A DNA stretch of 64,000 nt from Flavobacterium sp. (GTDB taxonomy: Bacteria > Bacteroidota > Bacteroidia > Flavobacteriales > Flavobacteriaceae). Positions 15,040-23,950 of this stretch are shown here, one piece after another. The notes below the pieces were generated by a model that was not told where the DNA came from, made no database searches, and saw nothing but the letters and a program-made list of their open reading frames with translations. Location of the stretch: NCBI GenBank assembly GCA_015234525.1, contig JADGMX010000049.1, positions 124,001 to 188,000 on the forward strand, given 5' to 3'. The position numbers were made by a program, and so were the translations under genes. Position 1 is the first letter of the stretch; each line of letters opens with the position of its first letter.

Positions 15040-16740
15040 TTATTTTGCTTCGAGTAATTTGTCGTTTCTGAAAATCGTTATTTGCAGCAGTAGTGCGAGT
15101 AGGATGCAGAGCATGGCTCCGATGAAGTTGAGCCAGAGGAACCCGACGACATCCATGTAGAAGATGACGAAAATGGCCAATTGTGCGATGACCGCGCCAA
15201 CGAAAATGGCTTTTGCCTGAATGTATTTGATGTAAAATCCGACCAGGAAAATGCCGAGAACGGTTCCGTAAAAGATCGAGCCGACGATGTTGACGAGTTG
15301 TATCAGGTTTTCGAATAACGTCCCGACGCAGGCAAATAAAATGGCGATGATTCCCCAGATTAGCGTGAAGAATTTCGTCATGTTTACGAAGTGTTTCTCG
15401 GAATGGTTGCCCGTAACGTTTCGTTTATAGATATCGATTGCGGTGGTCGAAGCAAGTGCGGTAAGGCCTGACGCCGACGAACTCATTGCCGCCGATAGAA
15501 TTACGGCAAGCAGTAATCCGATGAGGCCTTGTGGGAGATAGTTTACAATAAAGTGAATGAAAACGTAATCTTTGTCGTTGGTTTCAGTCTTGTTGTCGGC
15601 TTTTAGGATGATTTCCTTGGCTTGTTCGCGAAGATCTTTTTCCTTGCCTGAAAGGGCGATCATTTGTTTGCGCAGAATCGGATTGTCGTAATTCTGGTTG
15701 AGATGATCGATATAGAGTAGGTTGTATTCCTTTTTTTCTTCGGAAATGGCGGCAAGTTGCTGTTCGAGGTCTTGGTATTCGGCTTTGTATGGCGAAGCGT
15801 CGATTGCGGCTTTTGCATTCGGATTGAAGTTCAGCGGCACCGGGTTAAATTGATAGAACACAAAAACCATGACGCCGGTGAGCAAGATGAAAAACTGCAT
15901 CGGAACTTTTAGAAAACCGTTCATGATGAGACCCATTTGGCTTTCGCGGATTGATTTCCCGGAAAGATAACGGCCAACTTGCGACTGATCGGTACCGAAG
16001 TAGGAGAGTGCCAGGAAAAACCCGCCGGTGATGCCGCTCCACAAGGTATAGCGTTCTTCAGGATCGAATGAAAAATCGACGATATTCATTTTGTCGTTTG
16101 CTCCTGCGATGTGAAGTGCGTTTGAAAATGTCATGTCGTTCGGCAGATAATGTAAGATCAGGAAAAACGTGATAAACATTCCGAACATAATTACAAACAT
16201 CTGTTGCTTTTGGGTAACGTTAACAGCTTTTGTTCCGCCTGAAAACGTGTAGATAATCACCAGGATTCCGATGACGATGTTTAAAAGCGTCAGATTCCAA
16301 CCGAGTAATGACGACAGAATAATTGACGGCGCATAAATCGTAAGGCCTGTTCCCAGTCCGCGTTGCACCAAAAAAAGCAACGCAGCGAGCGATCTGGTTT
16401 TGAGATCGAAACGTTGTTCGAGGTATTCGTAAGCGGTGAAAACTTTTAAACGATGGTAGATTGGGATAAAGGTGATGCTGATGACCACCATGGCGATCGG
16501 CAATCCGAAATAGAACTGAACAAAGCCCATTCCGTCGTGATACGCCTGACCCGGAGTTGATAAAAAGGTAATCGCACTGGCTTGTGTGGCCATAACCGAA
16601 AGTCCGACGACATACCACGGTGTTTCGTTGTTGTTCAGGATATAATCTTCGACGTTCTTGCTTCCGCGCGTTTTATAAACTCCGTAGATTACGATGAACA
16701 GAAGTGTAACGGAGAGAACGATCCAATCGATTTGATTCAT
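15040..16740 (-). CDS. Sodium/solute symporter (SSS family)
   Basis: A 566-residue inner-membrane protein with about 13 hydrophobic helices. SSS signatures are visible: the N-terminal VEDYILNNNETPWYVVGLS, GLPIAMVVI, YTFSGGTKAV and SYFGTDQSQVGRYLSGKS. A long hydrophilic, charged insertion (about residues 310-395) interrupts the helices before the conserved AAMSSSASGLTALAS, a feature of the Bacteroidota branch. It imports an organic solute with Na+; the substrate is unknown. It is the last gene of an operon with a PIG-L deacetylase and a 34-aa membrane protein, so an amino-sugar or deacetylated glycoconjugate product is a reasonable guess. Confidence 0.88.
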   Translation of the reverse strand: MNQIDWIVLSVTLLFIVIYGVYKTRGSKNVEDYILNNNETPWYVVGLSVMATQASAITFLSTPGQAYHDGMGFVQFYFGLPIAMVVISITFIPIYHRLKVFTAYEYLEQRFDLKTRSLAALLFLVQRGLGTGLTIYAPSIILSSLLGWNLTLLNIVIGILVIIYTFSGGTKAVNVTQKQQMFVIMFGMFITFFLILHYLPNDMTFSNALHIAGANDKMNIVDFSFDPEERYTLWSGITGGFFLALSYFGTDQSQVGRYLSGKSIRESQMGLIMNGFLKVPMQFFILLTGVMVFVFYQFNPVPLNFNPNAKAAIDASPYKAEYQDLEQQLAAISEEKKEYNLLYIDHLNQNYDNPILRKQMIALSGKEKDLREQAKEIILKADNKTETNDKDYVFIHFIVNYLPQGLIGLLLAVILSAAMSSSASGLTALASTTAIDIYKRNVTGNHSEKHFVNMTKFFTLIWGIIAILFACVGTLFENLIQLVNIVGSIFYGTVLGIFLVGFYIKYIQAKAIFVGAVIAQLAIFVIFYMDVVGFLWLNFIGAMLCILLALLLQITIFRNDKLLEAK

Positions 16741-16744
16741 AATG

Positions 16745-16849
16745 TCAAGAAAATATTTGCATTAGGAAACAAAAAATAAGAATGTAGATGACGTTCATCA
16801 CCAGCACCCATGTGTAGCTTTTCTTCCAAAATGTTGCCTTTTGTTCCAT
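16745..16849 (-). CDS. 34-residue single-helix membrane protein
   Basis: A very short gene: ATG at 16849, stop TGA at 16747-16745. The product begins MEQKATFWKKSYTWVL, then a hydrophobic helix (about residues 13-33, ending in FLMQIFS). The basic N-terminal side suggests an N-in orientation. It fits exactly between its neighbours, 5 nt after the deacetylase stop and 4 nt before the symporter start, which argues for real translation. Small partner subunits are known for some sodium/solute symporters (for example DUF4212 with its SSS partner), though this one is smaller. A role as a symporter subunit or stabiliser is inferred. Confidence 0.68.
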   Translation of the reverse strand: MEQKATFWKKSYTWVLVMNVIYILIFCFLMQIFS

Positions 16850-16854
16850 TAGTT

Positions 16855-19365
16855 TTATTTTGAACCGATCGAAATCATATTTGCCATTAATCTGAATGCG
16901 CCGGTAACGCCTTCGGGCAATTCCCTAAAAAAACTTAGTCCGGTATAAATATAGTGTCCCTTTCCGTATTTTGCGACAAGCAAACTGCCATTTTTTGGAT
17001 CTTCATTCGAATCATTTGCGGATAAAATAGGTGTAAATGCCGGATCCCATTCGCTCGGGAAATACAGTCCGCGTTCTTGTTTCCAACCGCTAAAGTCGGC
17101 GTCAGTAATTTTATTAGGATGATTCAGGATGCGATGTTGTGGGGCGAGGAATCGTACTTCAGAATCTTCCTCGGTTACGCGATCACGGGAAATTTTGAGC
17201 GGATATGGTGCGAATTTTTGAGTGGTAAGTTCGTCCATCGTATTGTACTGAACGATCAGCGTTTTCCCTGCCTTGACAAAATCGAGAAGCATTTCTTGCT
17301 TAATTGCCAGTTCTTTTACGGTGTTGTAAGCCCGGATTCCGGTGATGATAACGTCGAAATTTGCAAGTTTAAGCGGCGTAATTTCTGACGGATTAATGAT
17401 TGACACCGAGTAACCCATTTGCGAAAGCGATTCGTGAACCTGGTCGCCGGCACCGATGATATAGCCAATTTTCTCGTTGCCGATTTTCAGATTGGGCTTT
17501 ATAAACGACGCTTCGGCGTGCAGCAAAACCTGTTGTTTGGAAATGTGCGGATATTTGATGTACACTTGCTCCTGATCGTATGATTTGCCGTTTACTGTTG
17601 CGATGGCTTTGGCCGTAGCGCTACTTTGAGCAGACGGCGCGGTAACGGTAAAATTAATGAGTTCTTCCGCGTTTTTGTGTTTGAGTGAAAATGGCGCCAC
17701 CAAAGGAGTAACCTTCCAGTTTGCGGGAAGTTTTAGTTGAACATTTCCGGAGACGTTTTCTTTGCCGGCTTTAACTTTCACCAGGACATTCCGGGTTTTA
17801 TTGTTTGGAAAGATATGGACCTTTCCGGCAATTGAGGTTGTGACTGTGGGTACGATATCGAATGGTTCGTAAACTTCCCCTTTAACATCGTCGTTGTATT
17901 TATAAATGATTTCGCGTTCCAGCGGAATAAGTACATCATTGATTTTAAGATTAAAAATGGCTTTGATTTGTCGCTGAATGTCAGGTTGACCGATCAAAAG
18001 CTGATCTTTGACAACATACATATTTCCGTCAGTTGGATTTTCAAGCCAATAAGGTTGCGTGTACGGAATGTCGTGCGGAATCTGAATGCTGTCGTACAAA
18101 TAATGGGTTTTGTTGTTTTCGAGCTTGAGATTTGACGTCAGGGTTTTGTGGGTTGGTTGGGTTTGGATGTTCAAAAGTTCGATGTTGATATCGCTTCTGT
18201 TGATGACTTCAAAAGTAAGATCAACATGGTCAAGGCGAGTTGCATCAGGTGCATTCGCGGAGGCTTCCAGGAACAATCCGGCGCAGGCAGAGATCACCTC
18301 GCGAATATCGTCAGATTTGATTTTTTTCCAGTGTTCATCTTGGATCTGCTGAATCATCACATACGCACGCAAAAGATCGGGTACGCTTTTTTGCGGATTG
18401 TTGAAATCGAATTCGCGTTCCACTTTTTGCAGCAGAACTCCGATCGCGTCGCCGCCTGAAATTCGGTTCCATGATGTGTCAATTCCAGAAAGCAGATTTT
18501 GAGGTTCCGGTTTTGGCCCGATTATGAGTTCGAGAAATTCAGTTTCCTCGCCGCGAGAACCGGTGGTGCCAAAACCTTGTGATTGATGGCGACTCCTGCT
18601 CAGGGCTGCTATTTCCTGATTGGATTTGCCAAAAGGTTTGTAGTAAATTCCGGTTGAAAGCTTTTCGTACTTTGTTTTATCGGCTTTTTCAAATTTGTCG
18701 CGTCCACCGAAAAACCAATAATTAGTATTAAAAAACAGTCGCTTTGGCTGCCAGGGCTGAACATACTTAAGTTGTTCGGGAAATGCGGTGGTGGTTGATG
18801 CTAATTTGAAAGCTTCTTCAGAGAGCATTGCAGAAGCGGTATGGTGTCCGTGTGTGGTTCCCGGCGTGCGACTGTCGAATCGGTTGATGATAATATCTGG
18901 TCTGAATTTCCGAATCGCCCAAACCACATCAGCAAGAACCTGATTTTTTTCCCAGAGTGAGAGTGCTTCTTCGGGACGTTTAGAATATCCGAAATCATTT
19001 GCGCGGGAAAAGAATTGTTCGCCACCGTCAATTTTTCGGGCTTCGATTAACTCTTGAGTACGGATAACGCCGAGTTGTTCGCGTAATTCGGGACCAATTA
19101 AGTTCTGACCTCCATCGCCCCGCGTCAAAGACAAGTATCCGGTGCGGGCTTTGGCGTGATTCGAAAAATAGGAAATCAGTCGGGTATTTTCGTCATCGGG
19201 ATGTGCGGCGATATACAATACCGAACTTACCTGATTTAGTTTTTGGATTTTATGATAAATCTCAACTGAAGTTAGCTTTTCCGGCTGTTGGGCAAAAGTT
19301 GAAAAGCAGGCTGTAACGAATAACAGTGTAATAAATGATAATCGGGGCATTGACATAAATTTCAT
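16855..19365 (-). CDS. PIG-L family (LmbE-like) deacetylase, long exported form
   Basis: About 836 residues with a signal peptide ending TFAQQ. The PIG-L domain follows, with the zinc and catalytic motif AHPDDE (about 54-59), LTRGDGGQN, and THGHHTASA for the distal histidines. A long C-terminal part (about 300-836) contains beta-rich and NEW3-like segments and a glutamine-amidotransferase-like end. PIG-L enzymes remove acetyl groups from N-acetylglucosamine-type sugars. It is the first gene of the operon with the 34-aa protein and the symporter. The frame is open to a TTG at 19374, but that codon lies in the -7 box, so ATG 19365 is chosen; ATG at 19356 or 19350 is also possible. Confidence 0.87.
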   Translation of the reverse strand: MKFMSMPRLSFITLLFVTACFSTFAQQPEKLTSVEIYHKIQKLNQVSSVLYIAAHPDDENTRLISYFSNHAKARTGYLSLTRGDGGQNLIGPELREQLGVIRTQELIEARKIDGGEQFFSRANDFGYSKRPEEALSLWEKNQVLADVVWAIRKFRPDIIINRFDSRTPGTTHGHHTASAMLSEEAFKLASTTTAFPEQLKYVQPWQPKRLFFNTNYWFFGGRDKFEKADKTKYEKLSTGIYYKPFGKSNQEIAALSRSRHQSQGFGTTGSRGEETEFLELIIGPKPEPQNLLSGIDTSWNRISGGDAIGVLLQKVEREFDFNNPQKSVPDLLRAYVMIQQIQDEHWKKIKSDDIREVISACAGLFLEASANAPDATRLDHVDLTFEVINRSDINIELLNIQTQPTHKTLTSNLKLENNKTHYLYDSIQIPHDIPYTQPYWLENPTDGNMYVVKDQLLIGQPDIQRQIKAIFNLKINDVLIPLEREIIYKYNDDVKGEVYEPFDIVPTVTTSIAGKVHIFPNNKTRNVLVKVKAGKENVSGNVQLKLPANWKVTPLVAPFSLKHKNAEELINFTVTAPSAQSSATAKAIATVNGKSYDQEQVYIKYPHISKQQVLLHAEASFIKPNLKIGNEKIGYIIGAGDQVHESLSQMGYSVSIINPSEITPLKLANFDVIITGIRAYNTVKELAIKQEMLLDFVKAGKTLIVQYNTMDELTTQKFAPYPLKISRDRVTEEDSEVRFLAPQHRILNHPNKITDADFSGWKQERGLYFPSEWDPAFTPILSANDSNEDPKNGSLLVAKYGKGHYIYTGLSFFRELPEGVTGAFRLMANMISIGSK

Positions 19366-19371
19366 CAAAGC

Positions 19372-19379
19372 CAAATATA
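19372..19379 (-). promoter_or_regulatory. -7 promoter element TATATTTG of the deacetylase operon
   Basis: A perfect TAnnTTTG sits 6 nt upstream of the chosen ATG. No TTG is found 19-20 nt further up, so the -33 element is weak. The box predicts a nearly leaderless transcript or initiation at a slightly later ATG. Confidence 0.6.
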
Positions 19380-19401
19380 GTTTATTTACTGTAAAATCGG
19401 T

Positions 19402-19776
19402 TTACTTTTGACGAGACATCATCCGCGCTTTAGCTGGAGAAACGTATGGGTATTCCTTTTTGTGGATGTCCAAGAATTGAGTTACATCGTCGCCAAAGTA
19501 ATCGTTAATTGGAACTTTAATGGTTTTTGTTAATGAATAACCACCAAATCCGTTTGGAATTTCTTTTGCAACTTGCCATCCGCCATTTTGACGTAAGTGA
19601 TAAACGCCTTCTTTTGTATCAAAATAGGACTGAAGATTAGGGTAGTAATAATATCTTGGAGGTTGAGGCTTGCCGGCATTGACCGACTTTTCAATCTGCG
19701 CCGAATCGTGTTGTTGCGCAAATGATGTTGATCCTACTAAAAGTGCGAAGAATACTATTAAAGCTGTGTATTTCAT
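19402..19776 (-). CDS. Small secreted protein with RYYYYPNL motif, paralogue 1
   Basis: A 124-residue protein with a signal peptide (about 1-20, ending SFAQ). The mature part carries RYYYYPNLQSYFD, then a stretch (VYHLRQNGGWQVAKEIPNGFGGYSL) and a polar end. The neighbour at 19950-20345 has the same order: RYYYYPNLDAYFD, a tryptophan in an alternating strand, an Sx GYRGYS segment and a basic end. Conserved tyrosines and predicted short beta strands suggest a small periplasmic or surface domain. The family is known to me only as hypothetical Bacteroidota proteins. The gene probably has its own transcript. Confidence 0.75.
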   Translation of the reverse strand: MKYTALIVFFALLVGSTSFAQQHDSAQIEKSVNAGKPQPPRYYYYPNLQSYFDTKEGVYHLRQNGGWQVAKEIPNGFGGYSLTKTIKVPINDYFGDDVTQFLDIHKKEYPYVSPAKARMMSRQK

Positions 19777-19901
19777 AGTGCAAAATTGCTATGTTTTTAG
19801 ATGCGTGTCAACAAAAGTAGGAAAACATTTTCAAAAAACGATAAAGCGCTAATTTTTATCGACTAAATACATGAAATTCAGATTTTTGACAGAAAAGTAA
19901 T

Positions 19902-19930
19902 AAAAAAAAGCCGCACGGAATGCGACTTTT
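19902..19930 (-). terminator. Terminator after paralogue 2
   Basis: The imperfect stem AAAAGCCGCA / TGCGACTTTT (one mismatch) with loop CGGAA; on the minus strand it is followed by a run of T (A tract at 19902-19909). It lies 20 nt after the stop of the gene ending at 19950. Confidence 0.75.
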
Positions 19931-19949
19931 TAATGTTGATTGATTGCGT

Positions 19950-20345
19950 TTAGTTAGCTGCAAGACTCGAGTTTTCTTTTACTTTCGGCGGCTGTCGTTT
20001 AGATGAATACTTTTTCGGGAAAAGTTTCTGGTGTTGTTCCAGTTTAATAAATGGTTGATCGCCGTTGTAATCAGTCACCTCGTATCTTGTATTGTTATAG
20101 ATTGAGTATCCTCTGTAACCAGAAGACATTTCTTTGGATTTGATCCAATCTCCTTCTTTATTTTGATAAATGTACATATTTGATTGAAGATCGAAATACG
20201 CATCCAGATTTGGATAGTAGTAATATCTGACTCCAACTACCGGGAGTTCCTCACTTGATAAAAGATCGCTACTTTGCAAACTTTGGGCTGAAGCAATACT
20301 TCCGTTTAGAAGTAAAACTGCTATAAAGTAATATATCGTTTTCAT
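19950..20345 (-). CDS. Small secreted protein with RYYYYPNL motif, paralogue 2
   Basis: A 131-residue protein with a signal peptide (about 1-20, ending ASAQ), the motif RYYYYPNLDAYFD (about 40-52), a strand-rich middle (MYIYQNKEGDWIKSKEMSSGYRGYS) and a lysine-rich C-terminal part (KLFPKKYSSKRQPPK). It is clearly related to the protein at 19402-19776, from which it differs mostly in the N-terminal linker and the basic tail. The pair results from an old tandem duplication. Each has its own spacer, and a terminator separates them. The function is unknown; the conserved aromatic block may form a ligand-binding or structural strand. Confidence 0.75.
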   Translation of the reverse strand: MKTIYYFIAVLLLNGSIASAQSLQSSDLLSSEELPVVGVRYYYYPNLDAYFDLQSNMYIYQNKEGDWIKSKEMSSGYRGYSIYNNTRYEVTDYNGDQPFIKLEQHQKLFPKKYSSKRQPPKVKENSSLAAN

Positions 20346-20513
20346 AATGTAGATGTTTTAATTTGATATTACAAAGTAACGACCCATATCGGCCGAATGG
20401 CTTACAAAAAAAGTTTTTTAAGTTATATAATATTACGCTGACACCTTGATTTTACTGGGATTGTTACACGATCATGGTTTTCAGGCATTATATGGTCGTA
20501 TAATTATGTAAAC
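20346..20513. other. Intergenic stretch without recognisable features
   Basis: I found no open frame of note, no strong hairpin and no full promoter match here. It must contain the promoter of the gene starting at 20345, but no perfect TAnnTTTG is seen. Confidence 0.4.
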
Positions 20514-20546
20514 AAAAAAAAAGGAGCCTTGCTGGCTCCTTTTTTA
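20514..20546 (-). terminator. Terminator of the small membrane-protein pair
   Basis: AAAAAGGAGCC and GGCTCCTTTTT pair around TTGCT, with long A and T runs on the two sides. It lies downstream of the gene ending at 20569. Confidence 0.85.
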
Positions 20547-20568
20547 TACATGTGATTCCAATTTTAAA

Positions 20569-20766
20569 TTATGATTCATCCTTTGTTCGTTTGACAAGGC
20601 CAATTCCGGAGATAAAAAATATCAAACCGAGAATGCCATAAACCGCCAGGATTTTGACGTCGCCCATGCTATCACCGCCGGCACTCAAAAAAGTGTATGC
20701 GGCATAGATCAATGCGATGATCCCCAAAATGGTGAGTATCGCTCCGAAAATTCGTTTTAGGTTCAT
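20569..20766 (-). CDS. Small two-helix membrane protein
   Basis: A 65-residue protein with two hydrophobic helices (about 7-28 and 40-58) separated by a glycine/aspartate turn (AGGDSMGD), and charged ends (MNLKR and KRTKDES). It starts 9 nt after the next upstream gene, so the two form an operon. Similar short proteins are common in Bacteroidota and sometimes linked to stress genes, but I do not recognise a characterised family. Confidence 0.7.
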   Translation of the reverse strand: MNLKRIFGAILTILGIIALIYAAYTFLSAGGDSMGDVKILAVYGILGLIFFISGIGLVKRTKDES

Positions 20767-20775
20767 GGTGAATGA

Positions 20776-21093
20776 TTAAACCAAAAGGATTAAAAGTAGA
20801 ATGATGATGATGATTGCACCAATCGAAAGGTAAATTCCGTTCCCGGTTGATCGCAATTCTTTCTTGATCTCACGTACTTCTTTACGAAGTTCTTTTTTCT
20901 CTTGCCGGCTTAATTCCGACTTGTCCATTTCTTTAATCTCGTCAAGACGGATAAGCATTTGTCTGACTTCTTCCGGAGATTCCGGGTGTTTTGCCGTGTG
21001 TTCGGTAATTAAATCTGGTTCTGATCCGGCGTAAGTTGGCATGCTCACCACTGATCCGATTGCCAATGCGAAGGCGAGGATTGATTTTTTCAT
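20776..21093 (-). CDS. Exported small protein with coiled coil and C-terminal anchor
   Basis: A 105-residue protein starting MKKSILAFALAIG, with a signal peptide to about residue 22 (TYAGS). A highly charged helical region (about 40-80, EVRQMLIRLDEIKEMDKSEL and following) is likely a coiled coil. A C-terminal transmembrane helix (GAIIIIILLLILLV) ends the protein. The open frame extends 14 codons further up, but that part would precede the signal peptide, so ATG 21093 is chosen. It is cotranscribed with the 65-residue membrane protein. The function is unknown. Confidence 0.7.
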   Translation of the reverse strand: MKKSILAFALAIGSVVSMPTYAGSEPDLITEHTAKHPESPEEVRQMLIRLDEIKEMDKSELSRQEKKELRKEVREIKKELRSTGNGIYLSIGAIIIIILLLILLV

Positions 21094-21190
21094 AGTTGGC
21101 CTAATTAGTTTGTTAATGCGTACTAAATTCACCAAATAAGATTAAAAATCGTTATATAATTTTTGAAAAGATTTGTAAGATTAATTGTAG

Positions 21191-21607
21191 CTAGTTTGTC
21201 GGCTGCGAGCATGACCAATATTTAATAATGGTTTCAATCAGCTTTTTAAGTTCAGTAAAACTGTTCGGCTTCAGAAAAAATCCCTGGGCATTTTTTAAGT
21301 AAGCTTCAAAAACAACATTTTTTGGTGCAGCCGTTGTGAAAAATATGAACGGAACCGATTTGATTCTGTCATTTGCGCTTTCGCGGATTTCATCTTTAAG
21401 TTCGACACCGGTCATCCGAGGCAAATTAAAATCCGAAAAAAGAATGAAGGGAGTGATTTCGGTACTATTCAGATGAGACAAGGCATCGATCGCATTTTTG
21501 AAAAATAAAATTTCATTTGGAACCGACAATTCAGCCAAAATATCTTTGAGAATTTCCTGATCGTCAATGTCGTCTTCAACGATTATAATGGGGCCAGCTT
21601 TATCCAT
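21191..21607 (-). CDS. Stand-alone response-regulator receiver (CheY-like)
   Basis: A 138-residue single receiver domain. It has the acidic pocket VEDDIDD (10-16), the phosphoacceptor D59 in FSDFNLP, a threonine switch in FFTTAA and the lysine in LKPNSF. It has no output domain, so it must act through protein contacts or phosphotransfer. This subtype, with [FL]xDxNMP/NLP near the phosphoacceptor, is frequent in Bacteroidota. It lies 72 nt after the BamA-like gene; no kinase is adjacent. Confidence 0.85.
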   Translation of the reverse strand: MDKAGPIIIVEDDIDDQEILKDILAELSVPNEILFFKNAIDALSHLNSTEITPFILFSDFNLPRMTGVELKDEIRESANDRIKSVPFIFFTTAAPKNVVFEAYLKNAQGFFLKPNSFTELKKLIETIIKYWSCSQPTN

Positions 21608-21679
21608 AGAATGTTATATTATCCCAAATTTACGAAAGCATTGCCAGCATTAAAACAAACACCTGTTAAAATGTGATTG

Positions 21680-23503
21680 CTATCGGTAGTCAACAACTTC
21701 GGGTTTATTCAGCTCAAATGTATGAAATCCAAAGTCTTCGGTATGAAATCCGTTGGTTTTAAAAATGTTTTCGCCCCGACCGGGAATTGTTGGATAGAAT
21801 GCAACAGACAATTGAAACGTACTAAAAACCAAATAATCATTGCTAATAATGAAGCCGGCCGCGATCTGCGAGTATAATCGGCTATCTTTAAAAGTGTTTC
21901 CGCTTCCAGTCAGCAAACCCATTGAATAGCTCAGATACGGATTCAGTCGGAACCCTGCCAGATTCCACGGCGAATATGCCTGCGATTGAAAAGTCATCGT
22001 GAATTTTTTGGTCCCGTATAACATGATGGGATCAAAACCCGGAATTCCATTTGCATCATTCAGCGTAAGTTCATCTCCCATCGACGGCTGTCGGTTTTGC
22101 CCGAGAACCATTCGCGTTTTTACGAATTGCCTGAATTTCCACCGACTACTTTCCAGCAAATTCGTAAAATAGTTCAGTTGAACCGAGAGGGCACTTTGCT
22201 CGGTCGAATTATTGTTAAAAAACGTTCCATACTCCGTGTTGAAACTGAAATAACCCCATTTGTAATACTTGCCCATCGAAAGTCGCGCTCCCGCATATGC
22301 CCGACGCCGCTGATTTTTATCTTGCCAACCGCCCGTCAGTCCGAATGTGCGACCAACCGGAACGTCTTCAACTACGCCGTAATTAAAAATATATTTATCC
22401 TCAACAAACTGCCTTGATGAAATTCCGATACCCGCCAAATAGAACTTTTCATCGCTATAAAAATTGATGCTATCGTAAACCGCAGTCGGGCGTTCGGTAT
22501 AATTTACATCGAGATAGCGTACCGTTGTAATCAGATTTGTGGTCCGATCGTCTTCTGAACTTCCGGCAAAAAGCTGAATCGAATAACCACTCCAATAATC
22601 CTGAATATTTGACTTAAAATGCTGCTTTGCAAAAACACCTTCAGCATCGGGGAGCGTGTCGGATCGAAACAATTGTCCAACATAAACTCCGCCTGCCCAT
22701 CGCGTAAACGGCGAAAAGAAAGGACGTTCTATTTTTACGCCTTTGCGATAATCGCCATCAAGGTCGATCTTATACTCGAGTTCAGTGCGAATATAAGTGT
22801 TCATGATATTGGGGATGATGTAACGCGTGTTGAAACCGTTATCGCCTGAAAATTTGGCACGATAGCCGACTTCCACCTGGTGACCCAAACCAAAAAAGTT
22901 CCGTTCGGTGAGTTCGATGTAGGCGGCTTTGGTCGATCCGGCGATATCAGGAGTGAGGCTCCACGCATCGAGCACGCGAATTTCAACATCGACTGAATCC
23001 GTGCCGCGAACTACAACCGGTGTAATATGTACCGCCCGAACATAGCGTTGACTCCGAATCAAACGTTCGGATTCCTGAACTAACAACGAATCGAATGGTT
23101 TATTTCGTTTGAAAAGCAACAGGTTCAGGACCGTCAGTCGCTTTGTTTTTAGGTGAAGTCGGTTACCGATGCGCGATAGTCTGTTTGATGGTGCGCTGAT
23201 GGTATCAAGTTCTGAAAATCCGAAAGGATCCAAAGTTTCTACATTGATCTTTCGAATGATCTTGCCTTCGTATCGGTTAAAAGTTTTTTTTGGAACTTGT
23301 TTGGTTCGTGCAACTGCTCTCTTTTGTGAAACCGGTTCGAAGATTAGTCCGTGTAGAAATTTTGTGAAACCGCGTTTTTTTGAAAACTCCTCAATTTTTT
23401 TGTAAACCGCAGCTGAGTCTTTTACTTTCTCTTTTTCTTGAGCGGATAAAGTTGAGCAGACCGCCAGGAGCAATACAAAAATCAGGTGTGAATTGAGACG
23501 CAT
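21680..23503 (-). CDS. Outer-membrane BamA/TamA-like protein
   Basis: A 607-residue protein with a signal peptide (about 1-21, ending LSAQ). Residues about 80-190 look like POTRA-type folds (RKINVETLDPFGF, and SQRYVRAVHITPVVV). The rest is a predicted 16-strand beta-barrel with repeated GY/GF turns (NFFGLGHQVEVGYRAKF, YYKWGYFSFNTEYG). Relatives insert beta-barrel proteins into the outer membrane or export proteins; this copy is shorter than BamA (about 800-900) and is not the housekeeping one. It lies 24 nt after a small gene that belongs to the GT4/GH130 operon, so it may export or assemble something linked to that pathway. Confidence 0.75.
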   Translation of the reverse strand: MRLNSHLIFVLLLAVCSTLSAQEKEKVKDSAAVYKKIEEFSKKRGFTKFLHGLIFEPVSQKRAVARTKQVPKKTFNRYEGKIIRKINVETLDPFGFSELDTISAPSNRLSRIGNRLHLKTKRLTVLNLLLFKRNKPFDSLLVQESERLIRSQRYVRAVHITPVVVRGTDSVDVEIRVLDAWSLTPDIAGSTKAAYIELTERNFFGLGHQVEVGYRAKFSGDNGFNTRYIIPNIMNTYIRTELEYKIDLDGDYRKGVKIERPFFSPFTRWAGGVYVGQLFRSDTLPDAEGVFAKQHFKSNIQDYWSGYSIQLFAGSSEDDRTTNLITTVRYLDVNYTERPTAVYDSINFYSDEKFYLAGIGISSRQFVEDKYIFNYGVVEDVPVGRTFGLTGGWQDKNQRRRAYAGARLSMGKYYKWGYFSFNTEYGTFFNNNSTEQSALSVQLNYFTNLLESSRWKFRQFVKTRMVLGQNRQPSMGDELTLNDANGIPGFDPIMLYGTKKFTMTFQSQAYSPWNLAGFRLNPYLSYSMGLLTGSGNTFKDSRLYSQIAAGFIISNDYLVFSTFQLSVAFYPTIPGRGENIFKTNGFHTEDFGFHTFELNKPEVVDYR

Positions 23504-23527
23504 TCTTTTGGGGCTTAATGCGATTAA

Positions 23528-23935
23528 CTAGCTGTTAGCGGCTTCCGTATCGCGGGAACAACTGCTAAAATATCGGTTAATAAATTCGATTTTATGATTC
23601 TCAGTAATTTTTTCTTCTAGCGGATTGTTGACAATTTCAACTTCGTTTAGATTATTCGCACGGATTCGAAGGAGAAGTTCCCGTTTTGCTGATGGAGTTC
23701 CGAAAAGTGAAATCGTGTCAAAATTTTTAATGCTTTCAAATATCCGATGATAAAATGACTGCTTTCGTCGCATATACGGACTCATTACCACCGTATCTTC
23801 AAATTCATCATCGCGGTTCGATGCAATTTCTTCATCGGCATCGATGATTGTAATGACTTTCTCGTCGTTCTTTTCTTCAAGTAAGTATGCGATTCCTTCA
23901 TCAACGCACACCCCAATTTTAGTCTTGTGAATCAT
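23528..23935 (-). CDS. Possible eRF1-like (baeRF-type) small protein
   Basis: A 135-residue cytoplasmic protein, opening KIGVCVDEGIAYLLE and continuing with an acidic region and FYHRIFESIKNFDTISLFGTPSAKRELLLRI, then EKITENHKIEFINRYF. The order (substrate-like N-strand, FxxI helix, LFGxxxAKxEL, MTEN-like helix) resembles bacterial eRF1-domain proteins that Bacteroidota carry in stress-related loci. The resemblance is by eye only. The gene is 15 nt after the glycosyltransferase gene and 24 nt before the BamA-like gene, so all are probably cotranscribed. Confidence 0.5.
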   Translation of the reverse strand: MIHKTKIGVCVDEGIAYLLEEKNDEKVITIIDADEEIASNRDDEFEDTVVMSPYMRRKQSFYHRIFESIKNFDTISLFGTPSAKRELLLRIRANNLNEVEIVNNPLEEKITENHKIEFINRYFSSCSRDTEAANS

Positions 23936-23950
23936 CAGTTTGTTTTTTGT

